From Clostridiales bacterium (GTDB lineage Bacteria; Bacillota; Clostridia; Christensenellales; CAG-138), in assembly GCA_003486785.1 (NCBI GenBank), contig DNFZ01000231.1:1-7835 (forward strand): a stretch of 7,835 nt of DNA, given 5' to 3'. The position numbers and the translations under genes were made by a program. The notes below the pieces were generated by a model. That model did no database searches. It had not been told where the DNA came from and worked only from the letters and a program-made list of their open reading frames with translations. Position 1 is the first letter of the stretch; the number at the start of each line of letters is the position of its first letter. Shown here piece by piece: positions 1 to 5,965 of the stretch.

Positions 1-4
1 GATC

Positions 5-277
5 ATGATGGCGAACTTCGTGAATATCAACATTCGGGTGGATTCTGAATTAAAGCGCAAAGCGGAGGCTGTTTATGCGGAGCTGGGGATGAACCTCTCC
101 ACTGCGCTGAACGTATTCTTGCGCTCGTCCGTGCGCTATGGCGGCATTCCTTTCGATCTGCGGCTGGATGCGTACAACTGCGAAACGCTTGCGGCGATGG
201 ATGATGCCGCCAACCGGAAGAACTTGAGCAAGACCTTTGAGAGCGTAGATGCGCTCATGGAGGATCTGCATGCTTAA
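5..277 (+). CDS. RelB/DinJ family antitoxin of a type II toxin-antitoxin pair
   Basis: The protein is 90 residues (89 if the second ATG at 8 is used). The N-terminal part, roughly residues 5-50, has the ribbon-helix-helix layout of RelB/DinJ antitoxins: a short beta strand (NINIRVD), a helix with charged face (ELKRKAEAVYAELG), then the family signature around M-N-L-S-T-A-L-N-V-F-L and the IPFDL motif. In this family the N-terminal domain dimerises and binds the operator, and the C-terminal tail wraps the toxin and blocks its active site. The tail here (about 60-90) is charged and probably extended. The toxin gene overlaps its last codons by 8 bases, so the two are translationally coupled. By family precedent the complex represses its own promoter, but the promoter and ribosome binding site lie left of the window. 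The frame is open to the window edge, so an upstream start cannot be excluded, although this start matches usual family length. Identity is confident; dinJ versus relB naming is not. Confidence 0.9.
   Translation: MMANFVNINIRVDSELKRKAEAVYAELGMNLSTALNVFLRSSVRYGGIPFDLRLDAYNCETLAAMDDAANRKNLSKTFESVDALMEDLHA
259..263 (+). promoter_or_regulatory. Ribosome binding site of the toxin gene
   Basis: GGAGG lies inside the antitoxin coding sequence, six bases before the ATG at 270. It decides the toxin start: the upstream in-frame ATG at 249 has no comparable site and would add seven residues not expected in YafQ proteins. Confidence 0.8.
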
Positions 278-545
278 GCCGCGCTATACGGCGCAGTTTA
301 AGAAGGATTTCAAAGCGATCGAAAAGCGAGGGTATCCGGTCTCGTTGCTGGAAGATGTGGTGCGGGTATTGTGTGCGGAAGAAACTCTTCCCGCAAAAAA
401 TCGAGACCACGCGCTCAGCGGAGACTACGCCGGATTTCGGGAATGCCATATTCAACCGGATTGGCTGCTGATCTACCGCGTGGAGAAACAAATACTCACG
501 CTTACGCTCACCAGAACGGGAACGCACAGCGATCTCTTTGCGTGA
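270..545 (+). CDS. YafQ/RelE-superfamily mRNA interferase toxin
   Basis: A 91-residue protein of the YafQ branch of the RelE/ParE superfamily, whose members cut mRNA on the ribosome. The N-terminus (KPRYTAQFKKDFK) is the typical YafQ opening helix. The residues known to matter in E. coli YafQ all have counterparts: H47 in the NRDHALSGDY segment, H60 and D64-W65 in ECHIQPDWLLIYR, H86 in GTHSDLF, and the terminal F90. The active site therefore looks intact. The start at 270 is chosen from the GGAGG at 259-263 and the 8-base overlap with the antitoxin stop, the normal arrangement for such pairs. A hairpin terminator 24 bases after the stop closes the operon. There is no frameshift or truncation. 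The alternative, a generic RelE/ParE toxin, is less likely because of the H...H...DW...H...F pattern. Confidence 0.9.
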   Translation: MLKPRYTAQFKKDFKAIEKRGYPVSLLEDVVRVLCAEETLPAKNRDHALSGDYAGFRECHIQPDWLLIYRVEKQILTLTLTRTGTHSDLFA

Positions 546-568
546 GGCAAAGCTTGTTGCGAGGCACG

Positions 569-600
569 AAAAAAATCCGCCCTGTCCGGCGGATTTTTTT
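569..600. terminator. Bidirectional intrinsic terminator between the toxin and galM
   Basis: The stem ATCCGCC (575-581) pairs perfectly with GGCGGAT (588-594) around a six-base loop. It is flanked by seven A on the left (569-575) and seven T on the right (594-600). Read on the plus strand it ends the toxin-antitoxin transcript; read on the minus strand it ends galM, whose stop is at 617-619. One element thus serves two convergent units. Confidence 0.9.
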
Positions 601-616
601 AATGCGCTAAAGCCCG

Positions 617-1660
617 CTATTTCTCAACGCGGAAGAGGGAGACGGTCTCCGAGGAGAAAACCTCGCCCGCGTGGAGCACGATGCTCGGAAAATGCGGGTG
701 GTTCATCGCGTCCGCAAAGTGCTGGGTTTCGAGGCAAAACGCGGGATACGGCCCGTATTTCACCCCGCCCTTGCCGGTCATATACGAAAAGTCCGGCGGG
801 GTGAAGAGCTGCACGCCCGGCTGGTCGGTATACACGTCCATCGCGATGCCGCCGGCGGGATCGATCGCGGTTGCGATCTTCTCCACGTCGCTGCCTTTGC
901 GGTCGATTACGAAGTTGTGGTCGTAGCCGCCGATGACGTCGACGAGCTCGCCCTTTGCCTTGATGTCGCGCCCGATGGGCTTTGCCTGCGTGAAATCGAG
1001 CGGCGTGCCGCTCACGGGCACGATCTCGCCCGTGGGTGTCACATCCTTGTCGATGCGGGTTGTGCGGCTCGCGTTGATCCAGAGCGTCTGCTCCAGAACC
1101 GTGGCTTGCTGGCCGGCAAGGTTAAAGTATGCGTGGTTGGTCATGTTTTGAATCGTGTCCTGATCGCTGTTGAGCATATACCGGATCGAGAGCGCGTTGT
1201 CCTCGCTCAGCGCGTAGATGACCGCGACAGAGAGCGTGCCGGGAAAGCCCTCGTCCCCGTCCGGGCTGGTGAGCGTGAAGATGACGGAGTCCCCGTCGAT
1301 CTGCGCCTGCCAAATCTTTTTGTCGAAGCCGATATTGCCGCCGTGCAGACAGCAAGCGCCAAGGTTTGCGTTGAGCTTGTACTCCACGCCGCCGAGTGTG
1401 AAGCGTGCATCCCGAATGCGGTTTGCGACGCGACCCACGGTGCAGCCGAGGTACATGGTGTTCTTCTGATAGTCCTCAACCGTATCGTAACCGAGCACGA
1501 CATCGACAAGCTCGCCTTTGCGGTTTGGCACGAACATGGTCTGCCAGGTTGCGCCGTAGTTGAGCAGGCTGGCGCTCGCGCCGTGACGATTGGTGATGGT
1601 ATAGCGATGCACCGCCTCGCCGGAGGACAGGCGCCCGATTTCGGATACTGTAACGCTCAT
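617..1660 (-). CDS. galM: Aldose 1-epimerase (mutarotase), GalM
   Basis: A 347-residue cytoplasmic enzyme interconverting alpha and beta anomers of aldohexoses such as galactose and glucose, the entry step of the Leloir pathway. Family motifs appear in order: the GRVANRI segment (residues 76-82, with R77), HGG with H106 followed by W117, TNHAYFNL with H176, GGYDHNF with D247, TDQPGVQLFT near 278-287, and LETQHFADAMNHPHFP with E311. H106, R77, H176, D247 and E311 correspond to the substrate-binding and catalytic residues of Lactococcus GalM (R71, H96, H170, D243, E304); by that precedent H176 is the acid and E311 the base. The start at 1660 is chosen because GGGAGG lies nine bases upstream; an upstream ATG at 1711 would add 17 basic residues outside the family alignment. 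No other Leloir gene is adjacent. It is transcribed alone toward the shared terminator at 569-600. Confidence 0.95.
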   Translation of the reverse strand: MSVTVSEIGRLSSGEAVHRYTITNRHGASASLLNYGATWQTMFVPNRKGELVDVVLGYDTVEDYQKNTMYLGCTVGRVANRIRDARFTLGGVEYKLNANLGACCLHGGNIGFDKKIWQAQIDGDSVIFTLTSPDGDEGFPGTLSVAVIYALSEDNALSIRYMLNSDQDTIQNMTNHAYFNLAGQQATVLEQTLWINASRTTRIDKDVTPTGEIVPVSGTPLDFTQAKPIGRDIKAKGELVDVIGGYDHNFVIDRKGSDVEKIATAIDPAGGIAMDVYTDQPGVQLFTPPDFSYMTGKGGVKYGPYPAFCLETQHFADAMNHPHFPSIVLHAGEVFSSETVSLFRVEK

Positions 1661-1669
1661 GCTGACAAA

Positions 1670-1675
1670 CCTCCC
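1670..1675 (-). promoter_or_regulatory. Ribosome binding site of galM
   Basis: On the minus strand the sequence reads GGGAGG, nine bases before the ATG at 1660. It decides this start over the ATG at 1711. Confidence 0.8.
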
Positions 1676-1685
1676 GTTATTATGC

Positions 1686-1705
1686 CGTGCGTTTTTCTTC
1701 GCACG
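1686..1705 (-). other. Stem-loop in the galM leader
   Basis: CGTGCG (1686-1691) and CGCACG (1700-1705) form a six-pair stem with an A/G-rich eight-base loop in the RNA. It lies between the predicted transcription start (about 1715) and the ribosome binding site. There is no U-tract after it, so it is not a terminator. A role in message stability or translation is possible but unproven. Confidence 0.4.
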
Positions 1706-1721
1706 AAACATGTTTTTTTCT

Positions 1722-1750
1722 ATTATAATACACGCGCTTGCCAGAAAGAA
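1722..1750 (-). promoter_or_regulatory. Probable galM promoter
   Basis: On the minus strand a perfect TATAAT (-10) lies at 1727-1722. Seventeen bases upstream, at 1750-1745, is TTCTTT, a poor -35 match. The -10 sits in TATTATAATA, which is its own reverse complement, so a plus-strand -10 reading also exists, but no plus-strand -35 was found. Transcription would start near 1715, giving a leader of about 55 bases. No CcpA cre-like sequence was recognised. Confidence 0.55.
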
Positions 1751-1868
1751 GAGCGGTAGGGTAACTTTTGCGGCGGATGCGCTGCTTAATTTGCTTAAAA
1801 AAGAGTTGTGTGGCGGCTCGTCGCTGGCGCGAATCCCGATTTCCGTCTTTTTTGCCCATCGTTGTTAT

Positions 1869-1876
1869 GGTACACT
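1869..1876 (+). promoter_or_regulatory. Extended -10 promoter of the acyltransferase gene (possibly leaderless)
   Basis: TACACT (1871-1876) is a four-of-six -10 match preceded by TGG (1868-1870), forming a TGn extended -10. Only a T-run (1848-1853) is at -35 distance. Only six bases separate the -10 from the ATG at 1883, so transcription would begin at or next to the start codon. No Shine-Dalgarno sequence precedes that ATG, consistent with a leaderless message. Confidence 0.5.
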
Positions 1877-1882
1877 ATCGGC

Positions 1883-3202
1883 ATGGAAAAAACGAGCGAC
1901 ACCCGGCTTGGCAAACCGCTGACGCTGGACAAAACGGCCATAGGCACAAAGCATATCGACGTGCTCGACGGCGCGCGCGCGCTGGCGGTCTTCGTCGTGC
2001 TGTGGTTTCACTTTTGGCAGCAGAACTGGATCACGCCGTATATCAGCATTCCGTTTCTCGCGCGCCTCGGGCTGCCGGGGGCGATCAACCTCGAGTTTGT
2101 CGCGCGCGCAGGGTTTCTCTTTGTCGACTGGCTGCTGTTTCTCTCCGCGTTTTGCCTGTTTTTGCCGTATGCGCGCGCCGCGCTGGAGCATACGCCGCTG
2201 CCGGAAAGCAGGCTCTTCTACAAAAAGCGCTTTGCGCGCATCGTGCCGAGCTATTACGCGAGCGTGCTGCTCATCTTCGCGCTCGTGTCGGTTCCCTCCG
2301 GCGCATACCGCACCGTCTGGGACGGGCTATACGACCTGATCCCGACGCTGACGTTTACGCAGACGCTATTTCCGGGGCTGCTCATCGGCACGAAGATCAA
2401 CGGCGTGCTTTGGACGGCTGCCATCGAGATGCAGTTCTATCTCTTCTTTCCGCTGCTCGCGCGCGCGTTTGTGAAAAAGCCGGGCTGGACATATCTTGGC
2501 ATGCTTGCGGTATCGGCGCTTTACCTGCGCGGCTTTGCGCTCCCGCAGGCGGACTCCATCCGGCTTACGGTCAACCAGCTGCCCGCGTTCTTTGGCGTCT
2601 TTGCCAACGGCATGGCGTTTGCATTTCTGTTTGTTCTGGCGGCAAAACATCTGCGCAGAAGCCCGCAGCTCTCCGCGCTCGCGCTGGCGGGGCTGCTTCT
2701 CGGCTTTGCGCTGCTTGCGTCTTTGATGAAGGACGCGCTCAAGACAAGCCCCGTGCAAGTTTGGCAGGCGGAAAACCGCTATGCGCTCTCGCTGGTGTTC
2801 GCGCTGGTCACGCTCTCCGCCGCGCTGACCTTCTCCGGCGTGCGCTGGCTGTTTTCCAATGCGCTGATGCGCTATCTATCACTGATCTCGTACAACGTCT
2901 ATATCTGGCATCAGTGGATCGCGGTCAAATTCAAAGAGTGGAAGATACCCTACTGGGCGGGCGAAAAGCCGCCGAACATGACGGGGGATGTGCGCTGGCA
3001 ATGGACCTATACCGCGCTGGTTTTGCTCTCGACGCTCGCTATTGCAACGGCGGCGACATATCTGCTGGAACACCCGGCGGCTAAGCGAATTCTGGCCTGG
3101 CAGCCCGGCGGCAAGAAGCGCGAGCCCATGATTGCAATCGAGATCGTAGAAGAGGACGGGGAACGTCCGGACGGCGCTGAAACGAAAAGGCCAGAGGAAT
3201 GA
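1883..3202 (+). CDS. Integral-membrane acyltransferase, acyltransferase-3 family
   Basis: A 439-residue multi-spanning membrane protein of the Acyl_transf_3 (OafA/YrhL/NodX-like) family, which O-acylates surface sugars, peptidoglycan or secondary metabolites. Visible signatures are the opening LDGARALAVFVVLWFHF with R32 and H43 (this family's conserved Arg and His), the FVDWLLFLSAF helix near 80-90, RFARIVPSYYA with R116 and R119, LWTAAIEMQFYLFFP with E182, and the late ISYNVYIWHQW segment with H343. About ten hydrophobic segments span residues 33-395. The last ~40 residues form a charged, probably cytoplasmic, tail (EIVEEDGERPDG). There is no SGNH domain, so it is the short form. The start at 1883 is preferred because an upstream in-frame ATG at 1808 would add 25 residues crossing the -10 box. 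The stop at 3200-3202 touches the next gene, so the two are coupled. The acyl acceptor cannot be told. Confidence 0.88.
   Translation: MEKTSDTRLGKPLTLDKTAIGTKHIDVLDGARALAVFVVLWFHFWQQNWITPYISIPFLARLGLPGAINLEFVARAGFLFVDWLLFLSAFCLFLPYARAALEHTPLPESRLFYKKRFARIVPSYYASVLLIFALVSVPSGAYRTVWDGLYDLIPTLTFTQTLFPGLLIGTKINGVLWTAAIEMQFYLFFPLLARAFVKKPGWTYLGMLAVSALYLRGFALPQADSIRLTVNQLPAFFGVFANGMAFAFLFVLAAKHLRRSPQLSALALAGLLLGFALLASLMKDALKTSPVQVWQAENRYALSLVFALVTLSAALTFSGVRWLFSNALMRYLSLISYNVYIWHQWIAVKFKEWKIPYWAGEKPPNMTGDVRWQWTYTALVLLSTLAIATAATYLLEHPAAKRILAWQPGGKKREPMIAIEIVEEDGERPDGAETKRPEE
3193..3198 (+). promoter_or_regulatory. Ribosome binding site deciding the start of the C39-like gene
   Basis: AGAGGA in the last codons of the acyltransferase gene is six bases before the ATG at 3205 but directly abuts the ATG at 3199. 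Proper spacing favours 3205. Confidence 0.65.
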
Positions 3203-3204
3203 AG

Positions 3205-3747
3205 ATGGAAAAACCGGCAAGAACACCGTATTCCAAAGACGGCTATATCATCGATCAGGCAAAGCTGACCGGCATTCGCTACGGCGTGTTTACGAGCGAT
3301 GTCAACGGTTGCGGCTGGATCGCGGCGTATAACTTCCTCAAGCGGATGGGGCAGGACGCAGACGAGCAGACGCTCGCCGACGCGCTGATTCGCCATACGC
3401 TCCTGCGCGGGCTTGCGGGCACGGATACCTTCCGCCTGCGCCGCCATCTCAAGCGGCACGGCTACCGTATGCCGATCAAGATTCGATTCAACAAAAAAGC
3501 GCGCCTGCCCGATGGGACAAGCGCGGGGATCATCTGGTATTGCCACAAGGACGGTTTTCATTTTGTAACGTTTTATGCGGACAGGAGCATTTCGCCGGAG
3601 GAGCACGGGGAGGCAAGGTTTCGATTTCTCAACGGCCTCGCGGGGCACGAAAACCATCTGGACACCATGACCGGGTTTTTAACGAAGAACAACATCATCC
3701 CGTTTGCGCTCATCCTCACATGGCCGGGTAAAAGCGCGAACGAGTAG
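3205..3747 (+). CDS. Putative C39/papain-like cysteine peptidase-fold protein
   Basis: A 180-residue soluble protein with no signal peptide or membrane segment. I do not recognise a named family, but the layout resembles C39-like (bacteriocin-peptidase-like) domains. A Cys sits at the start of a helix in NGCGWIAAYNFLKRMG (C36, cf. the CGPT helix of C39). A Gly-Thr-Asp and helix motif follows (GTDTFRLRRHLKRHGY), then a beta hairpin ends in a His (IIWYCHKDGFHFVTFYADR, H119) with D126 close behind. C36, H119 and possibly D126 would form the active site. The start at 3205 follows from the ribosome binding site spacing; the ATG at 3199 overlaps the acyltransferase stop by four bases and would add two residues. 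Tight coupling to the acyltransferase implies shared expression and probably a shared task, perhaps processing or thioester chemistry at the membrane. This is inference; a non-peptidase role is possible. The gene ends seven bases from the convergent hydrolase with no clear terminator. Confidence 0.6.
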   Translation: MEKPARTPYSKDGYIIDQAKLTGIRYGVFTSDVNGCGWIAAYNFLKRMGQDADEQTLADALIRHTLLRGLAGTDTFRLRRHLKRHGYRMPIKIRFNKKARLPDGTSAGIIWYCHKDGFHFVTFYADRSISPEEHGEARFRFLNGLAGHENHLDTMTGFLTKNNIIPFALILTWPGKSANE

Positions 3748-3754
3748 CGCGGGC

Positions 3755-4492
3755 TTACTCCGCTGTCAAAAAATCCAGCAGGATCGGATTCAACAAGTCG
3801 TAGTTCCGAAGAACAAAGTCATGGCTGCCTTGCGGGAAGATCACCGTGAGGCAGTTTGTGTTTTGCTCGCCAAGCTGGCGTACGGAGGCCTTCATCTCCG
3901 CCGTCTCGCCCTTTGCGCACATGGCGAGCATGGGGATCTTTACGGAGGGAAAGCCGGTTAGGTCTTTTAAGTAAATTCGATTTGCGTAAAAACCGACAAA
4001 CGTTTCTTTTGTAATACGCGGGCTGTAGGCGACGAGCCTTTCGGCTTGCTCGGATGTTAGCCCCCAATATTTGGCCTGCATGCGCAGCAAAGACGCGCGC
4101 TTGACCGCGCTGTAGGACAGCCGCGCCATGCCCGCGAAAACCCGCGCCGCAGCGTCGCTGCCGCCCAGCCACGGGCTTAAAAACACCGCGCGGGAGAAAA
4201 GCTCCTCATGCTCGCTCACGAGCTTGACCGCGAGCTGCCCGCCGACGGAATGCCCCATCACGAGCACTTTGCCCGCGTTGAGGGACTTGATCCACTCTGC
4301 CAGCGCGTCGCTGGTTTCCTGCGGGTTATAGCCTTGAGCCGCCGCATCGCCCGCGCCGGGCAGATGTGGCACCAGCACGTGAAAGCGCTCTGCGAGCATG
4401 CCGTATTGGTGCGCGAACGTATCCAGCACTGCCGCGCCGTGCAGCAGCACGAGCGTAGGTTTTTTTGCGTCTGAGTAGGTGTCGAATACCAT
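3755..4492 (-). CDS. Alpha/beta-fold hydrolase
   Basis: A 245-residue single-domain alpha/beta hydrolase. An early strand ends in LVLLHGAA (H18-G19, oxyanion hole region). LVPHLPGAGDA near 40-50 is the usual loop after strand 4. The nucleophile elbow is GHSVGG with S82, and the catalytic His is H224 in GSHDF near the C-terminus. The usual acidic position after strand 7 reads AMCAKGETAE, so a Glu (E196 or E199) replaces the more common Asp. The substrate cannot be deduced; esterase, lipase-like or C-C hydrolase roles all fit. GGAGA six bases before the ATG at 4492 fixes the start; the frame is open to an ATG at 4537, but that would run through the pfkA terminator. It lies in the same direction downstream of pfkA. 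No promoter is evident in the short gap, so expression by terminator read-through is plausible. Confidence 0.85.
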   Translation of the reverse strand: MVFDTYSDAKKPTLVLLHGAAVLDTFAHQYGMLAERFHVLVPHLPGAGDAAAQGYNPQETSDALAEWIKSLNAGKVLVMGHSVGGQLAVKLVSEHEELFSRAVFLSPWLGGSDAAARVFAGMARLSYSAVKRASLLRMQAKYWGLTSEQAERLVAYSPRITKETFVGFYANRIYLKDLTGFPSVKIPMLAMCAKGETAEMKASVRQLGEQNTNCLTVIFPQGSHDFVLRNYDLLNPILLDFLTAE

Positions 4493-4498
4493 ATATGT

Positions 4499-4503
4499 TC
4501 TCC
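4499..4503 (-). promoter_or_regulatory. Ribosome binding site of the hydrolase gene
   Basis: On the minus strand GGAGA lies six bases before the ATG at 4492. It selects this start over the ATG at 4537, which lies inside the pfkA terminator hairpin. Confidence 0.75.
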
Positions 4504-4522
4504 AGTCATAAAGATTTCCGCA

Positions 4523-4554
4523 AGAAAACCCGGGCAAGACACCCGGGCTTTTGC
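4523..4554 (-). terminator. Intrinsic terminator after pfkA
   Basis: Two copies of CCCGGG (4529-4534 and 4542-4547 on the plus strand) are self-complementary and pair around a seven-base loop. The stem is flanked by four A and four T with one unpaired G, and on the minus strand it is followed by TTTTCTTG. It lies shortly after the pfkA stop (4566-4568) and 30 bases before the hydrolase start. The short, broken T-run suggests incomplete termination. Confidence 0.7.
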
Positions 4555-4565
4555 GTTAACAATCG

Positions 4566-5540
4566 TCAGATCGTGATCTCGGTCGCCACGCGATACATAT
4601 ACTCATCGAGATCCTTCGTCATCTCCAGCGCCTCGTCGATGGGCAAGGTGGTGATCTGGCTGTTGCGATAGCACACGATCAGGTTGGTGCCGCCTGCCAT
4701 AATCTCCTCCACCGCGCGGTGCCCCATGCGCGTTGCCATCACGCGGTCGCGCGCGGACGGGCTGCCGCCGCGCTGCACATGGCCGATGATGGTCACGCGG
4801 GTATCCAGCCCCATCTCCTCGCGGCAGCGCTGGGCGATCTCGTTGGTGCTGTTTGTGCCCTCGGCGACGATGATGAGGTGATGATGCTTGCCGCGATACT
4901 GGCTCTCGCGGATGTGCTCTACGATATCCCGCTCAAAATCAAACGGGCGCTCGGGCAAAATGATCGCTGTAGCGCCCACCGAGATGCCGACGTAGACGGC
5001 GAGGTGCCCCGCGTTTCTGCCCATGATCTCCACCACGCTGGTGCGCTGATGGCTCTGCATGGTGTCCGCTAGCTTGTCGATGGCGTCGATTGCGGTGTTT
5101 GCCGCGGTGTCAAAACCGATGGAATAGTGCGAACAGGCGATGTCATTGTCGATCGTTCCTGGAATACCCACGGTGTTGATGCCGTGCCTGGCAAGCTCCC
5201 GCGCGCCGCGGAAGGTGCCGTCGCCACCGATTGCAATCACGCCGTCGATGCCGAGATATTTGCAGTTGTTCGCCGCGCGCTGAACGCCTTCGTCCGAGCG
5301 GAACTCCTCGCTGCGGGCGGTATAGAGAATCGTGCCGCCGCGTGCGGTGATGCCGTTGACGGCGCGCGCGTCGAGCTCGACCACGTCCGAATGGATCAGG
5401 CCGTTGTAGCCGCGGCGGATGCCGATGGGGATGATGCCGTGCAGCACGCAGGTGCGCACAGCGGCGCGGATTGCCGCATTCATGCCCGGCGCGTCGCCTC
5501 CGCTGGTGAGTATGCCGATCCGGCGAATTTTGTTGTCCAT
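4566..5540 (-). CDS. pfkA: ATP-dependent 6-phosphofructokinase
   Basis: A 324-residue enzyme, the usual length for bacterial PfkA. It phosphorylates fructose 6-phosphate to fructose 1,6-bisphosphate, the committed step of glycolysis, and by family precedent acts as a cytoplasmic homotetramer. The nucleotide loop TSGGDAPGMNAAIR (12-25) and IGGDGT (104-109) are intact. G108 in GGDG and G128 in PGTIDND mark the ATP-using type; PPi-dependent enzymes have Asp and Lys at these two places. D131 is the catalytic base (E. coli D127), T129 and R175 (in EIMGRNAGHLA) bind the transferred phosphate, and HVQRGGSPSARDR near 255-267 binds fructose 6-phosphate. R25 and R29 match E. coli effector-site R21 and R25, so ADP/PEP allostery is plausible. 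AGAGGA (5549-5554) is eight bases before the ATG. A promoter and structured leader precede it, and a terminator follows. Confidence 0.97.
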   Translation of the reverse strand: MDNKIRRIGILTSGGDAPGMNAAIRAAVRTCVLHGIIPIGIRRGYNGLIHSDVVELDARAVNGITARGGTILYTARSEEFRSDEGVQRAANNCKYLGIDGVIAIGGDGTFRGARELARHGINTVGIPGTIDNDIACSHYSIGFDTAANTAIDAIDKLADTMQSHQRTSVVEIMGRNAGHLAVYVGISVGATAIILPERPFDFERDIVEHIRESQYRGKHHHLIIVAEGTNSTNEIAQRCREEMGLDTRVTIIGHVQRGGSPSARDRVMATRMGHRAVEEIMAGGTNLIVCYRNSQITTLPIDEALEMTKDLDEYMYRVATEITI

Positions 5541-5565
5541 TTGCTGTTTCCTCTCTTATGCTCAA

Positions 5566-5580
5566 ACCTGCAGCGCAGGT
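5566..5580 (-). other. Perfect short stem-loop in the pfkA leader
   Basis: ACCTGC (5566-5571) and GCAGGT (5575-5580) form a six-pair stem with a three-base loop. On the minus strand it lies downstream of the leader terminator-like hairpin and 11 bases before the ribosome binding site. There is no U-tract, so it is not a terminator. It may affect stability or ribosome access. Confidence 0.45.
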
Positions 5581-5597
5581 CGTGTATCGTCTCGCGT

Positions 5598-5642
5598 AAA
5601 AAAAACGGGGCGTATGGCCTCTTTTACAACGCAGATTCCCCG
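5598..5642 (-). terminator. Terminator-like hairpin in the pfkA leader (possible attenuator)
   Basis: On the minus strand CGGGG (5642-5638) pairs with CCCCG (5610-5606). Inside it CGT can pair with ACG after a six-base bulge, and eight T follow immediately (5605-5598). The element begins a few bases after the predicted pfkA transcription start, so it lies within the pfkA transcript. An overlapping alternative pairs GTAAAA (near 5627) with TTTTAC at the end of the U-run, which would consume the U-tract. No leader peptide or known riboswitch was recognised. It might instead end transcripts arriving from the AT-rich region upstream. Confidence 0.45.
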
Positions 5643-5655
5643 ATTGTTTCCATAT

Positions 5656-5684
5656 AGTATACTACGCGCGCCATAGAAACACAA
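5656..5684 (-). promoter_or_regulatory. Probable pfkA promoter
   Basis: On the minus strand, TTGTGT (5684-5679) as -35 and TATACT (5661-5656, five of six) as -10 are separated by exactly 17 bases. Transcription would start near 5649, leaving a leader of about 110 bases before the ATG at 5540. Confidence 0.65.
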
Positions 5685-5818
5685 TTTGCGCGGGAGAGCA
5701 CAAGAAGATTTTACAGAATATGCATGATAGCAAAACAAATCCTGCAATAATAATCAACACTGTGATGATTCCAAAGCAGAAAACACGAAAAAAACGCATC
5801 CTGGAACCGCGTCGAGCA

Positions 5819-5831
5819 AAATATTTGCAAG
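5819..5831 (+). repeat. Direct repeat AAATATTTGCAAG, copy 1
   Basis: Exact 13-base match to the copy at 5966-5978, 147 bases apart start to start. It contains two small palindromes, AATATT and, offset, TTGCAA. It is a candidate distal regulator site for the plus-strand operon, or chance in AT-rich DNA. Confidence 0.45.
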
Positions 5832-5965
5832 TGAAAATTCGTCTTTTGAGACGTAGAAAACGCAGTAAAACAGCAAGAAAATATATAATTTTCCAAATTT
5901 TGCAGAAAAAGACAGCCGATGAAGAGAAACGGACGGCCGGAAAACAGCCAAGATAAATCGAAATG

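Noticed and set aside
671..1759. A long 362-codon plus-strand open frame across galM.
   Set aside because: It is antisense to a clear galM with all family motifs; long antisense frames are common opposite GC-rich genes.
1768..3084. A 438-codon plus-strand frame overlapping the acyltransferase.
   Set aside because: It is rich in Arg/Ala with no domain; the alternative frame has the acyltransferase-3 motifs and membrane segments.
3734..3766. GAGTA/TACTC hairpin in the convergent gap between the C39-like and hydrolase genes.
   Set aside because: Five pairs with a nine-base loop and no T-run in either direction; not a credible terminator.
3763..3792. ATCC/GGAT mini-hairpin followed by six T on the minus strand at the end of the hydrolase gene.
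   Set aside because: The stem is only four pairs and lies within the last codons, so it is too weak to call a terminator.
5662..5799. A 45-codon minus-strand frame beginning MRFFRVFCFGIITVLIII, resembling a small single-helix membrane protein.
   Set aside because: No ribosome binding site precedes it, it runs into the pfkA -10 box, and hydrophobic frames arise readily on T-rich strands. Left as a remote possibility only.
5720..5956. A 78-codon plus-strand frame rich in Lys and Arg.
   Set aside because: No Shine-Dalgarno site at proper spacing, no recognisable domain, and the Lys/Arg richness follows from an A-rich strand. Probably noncoding.
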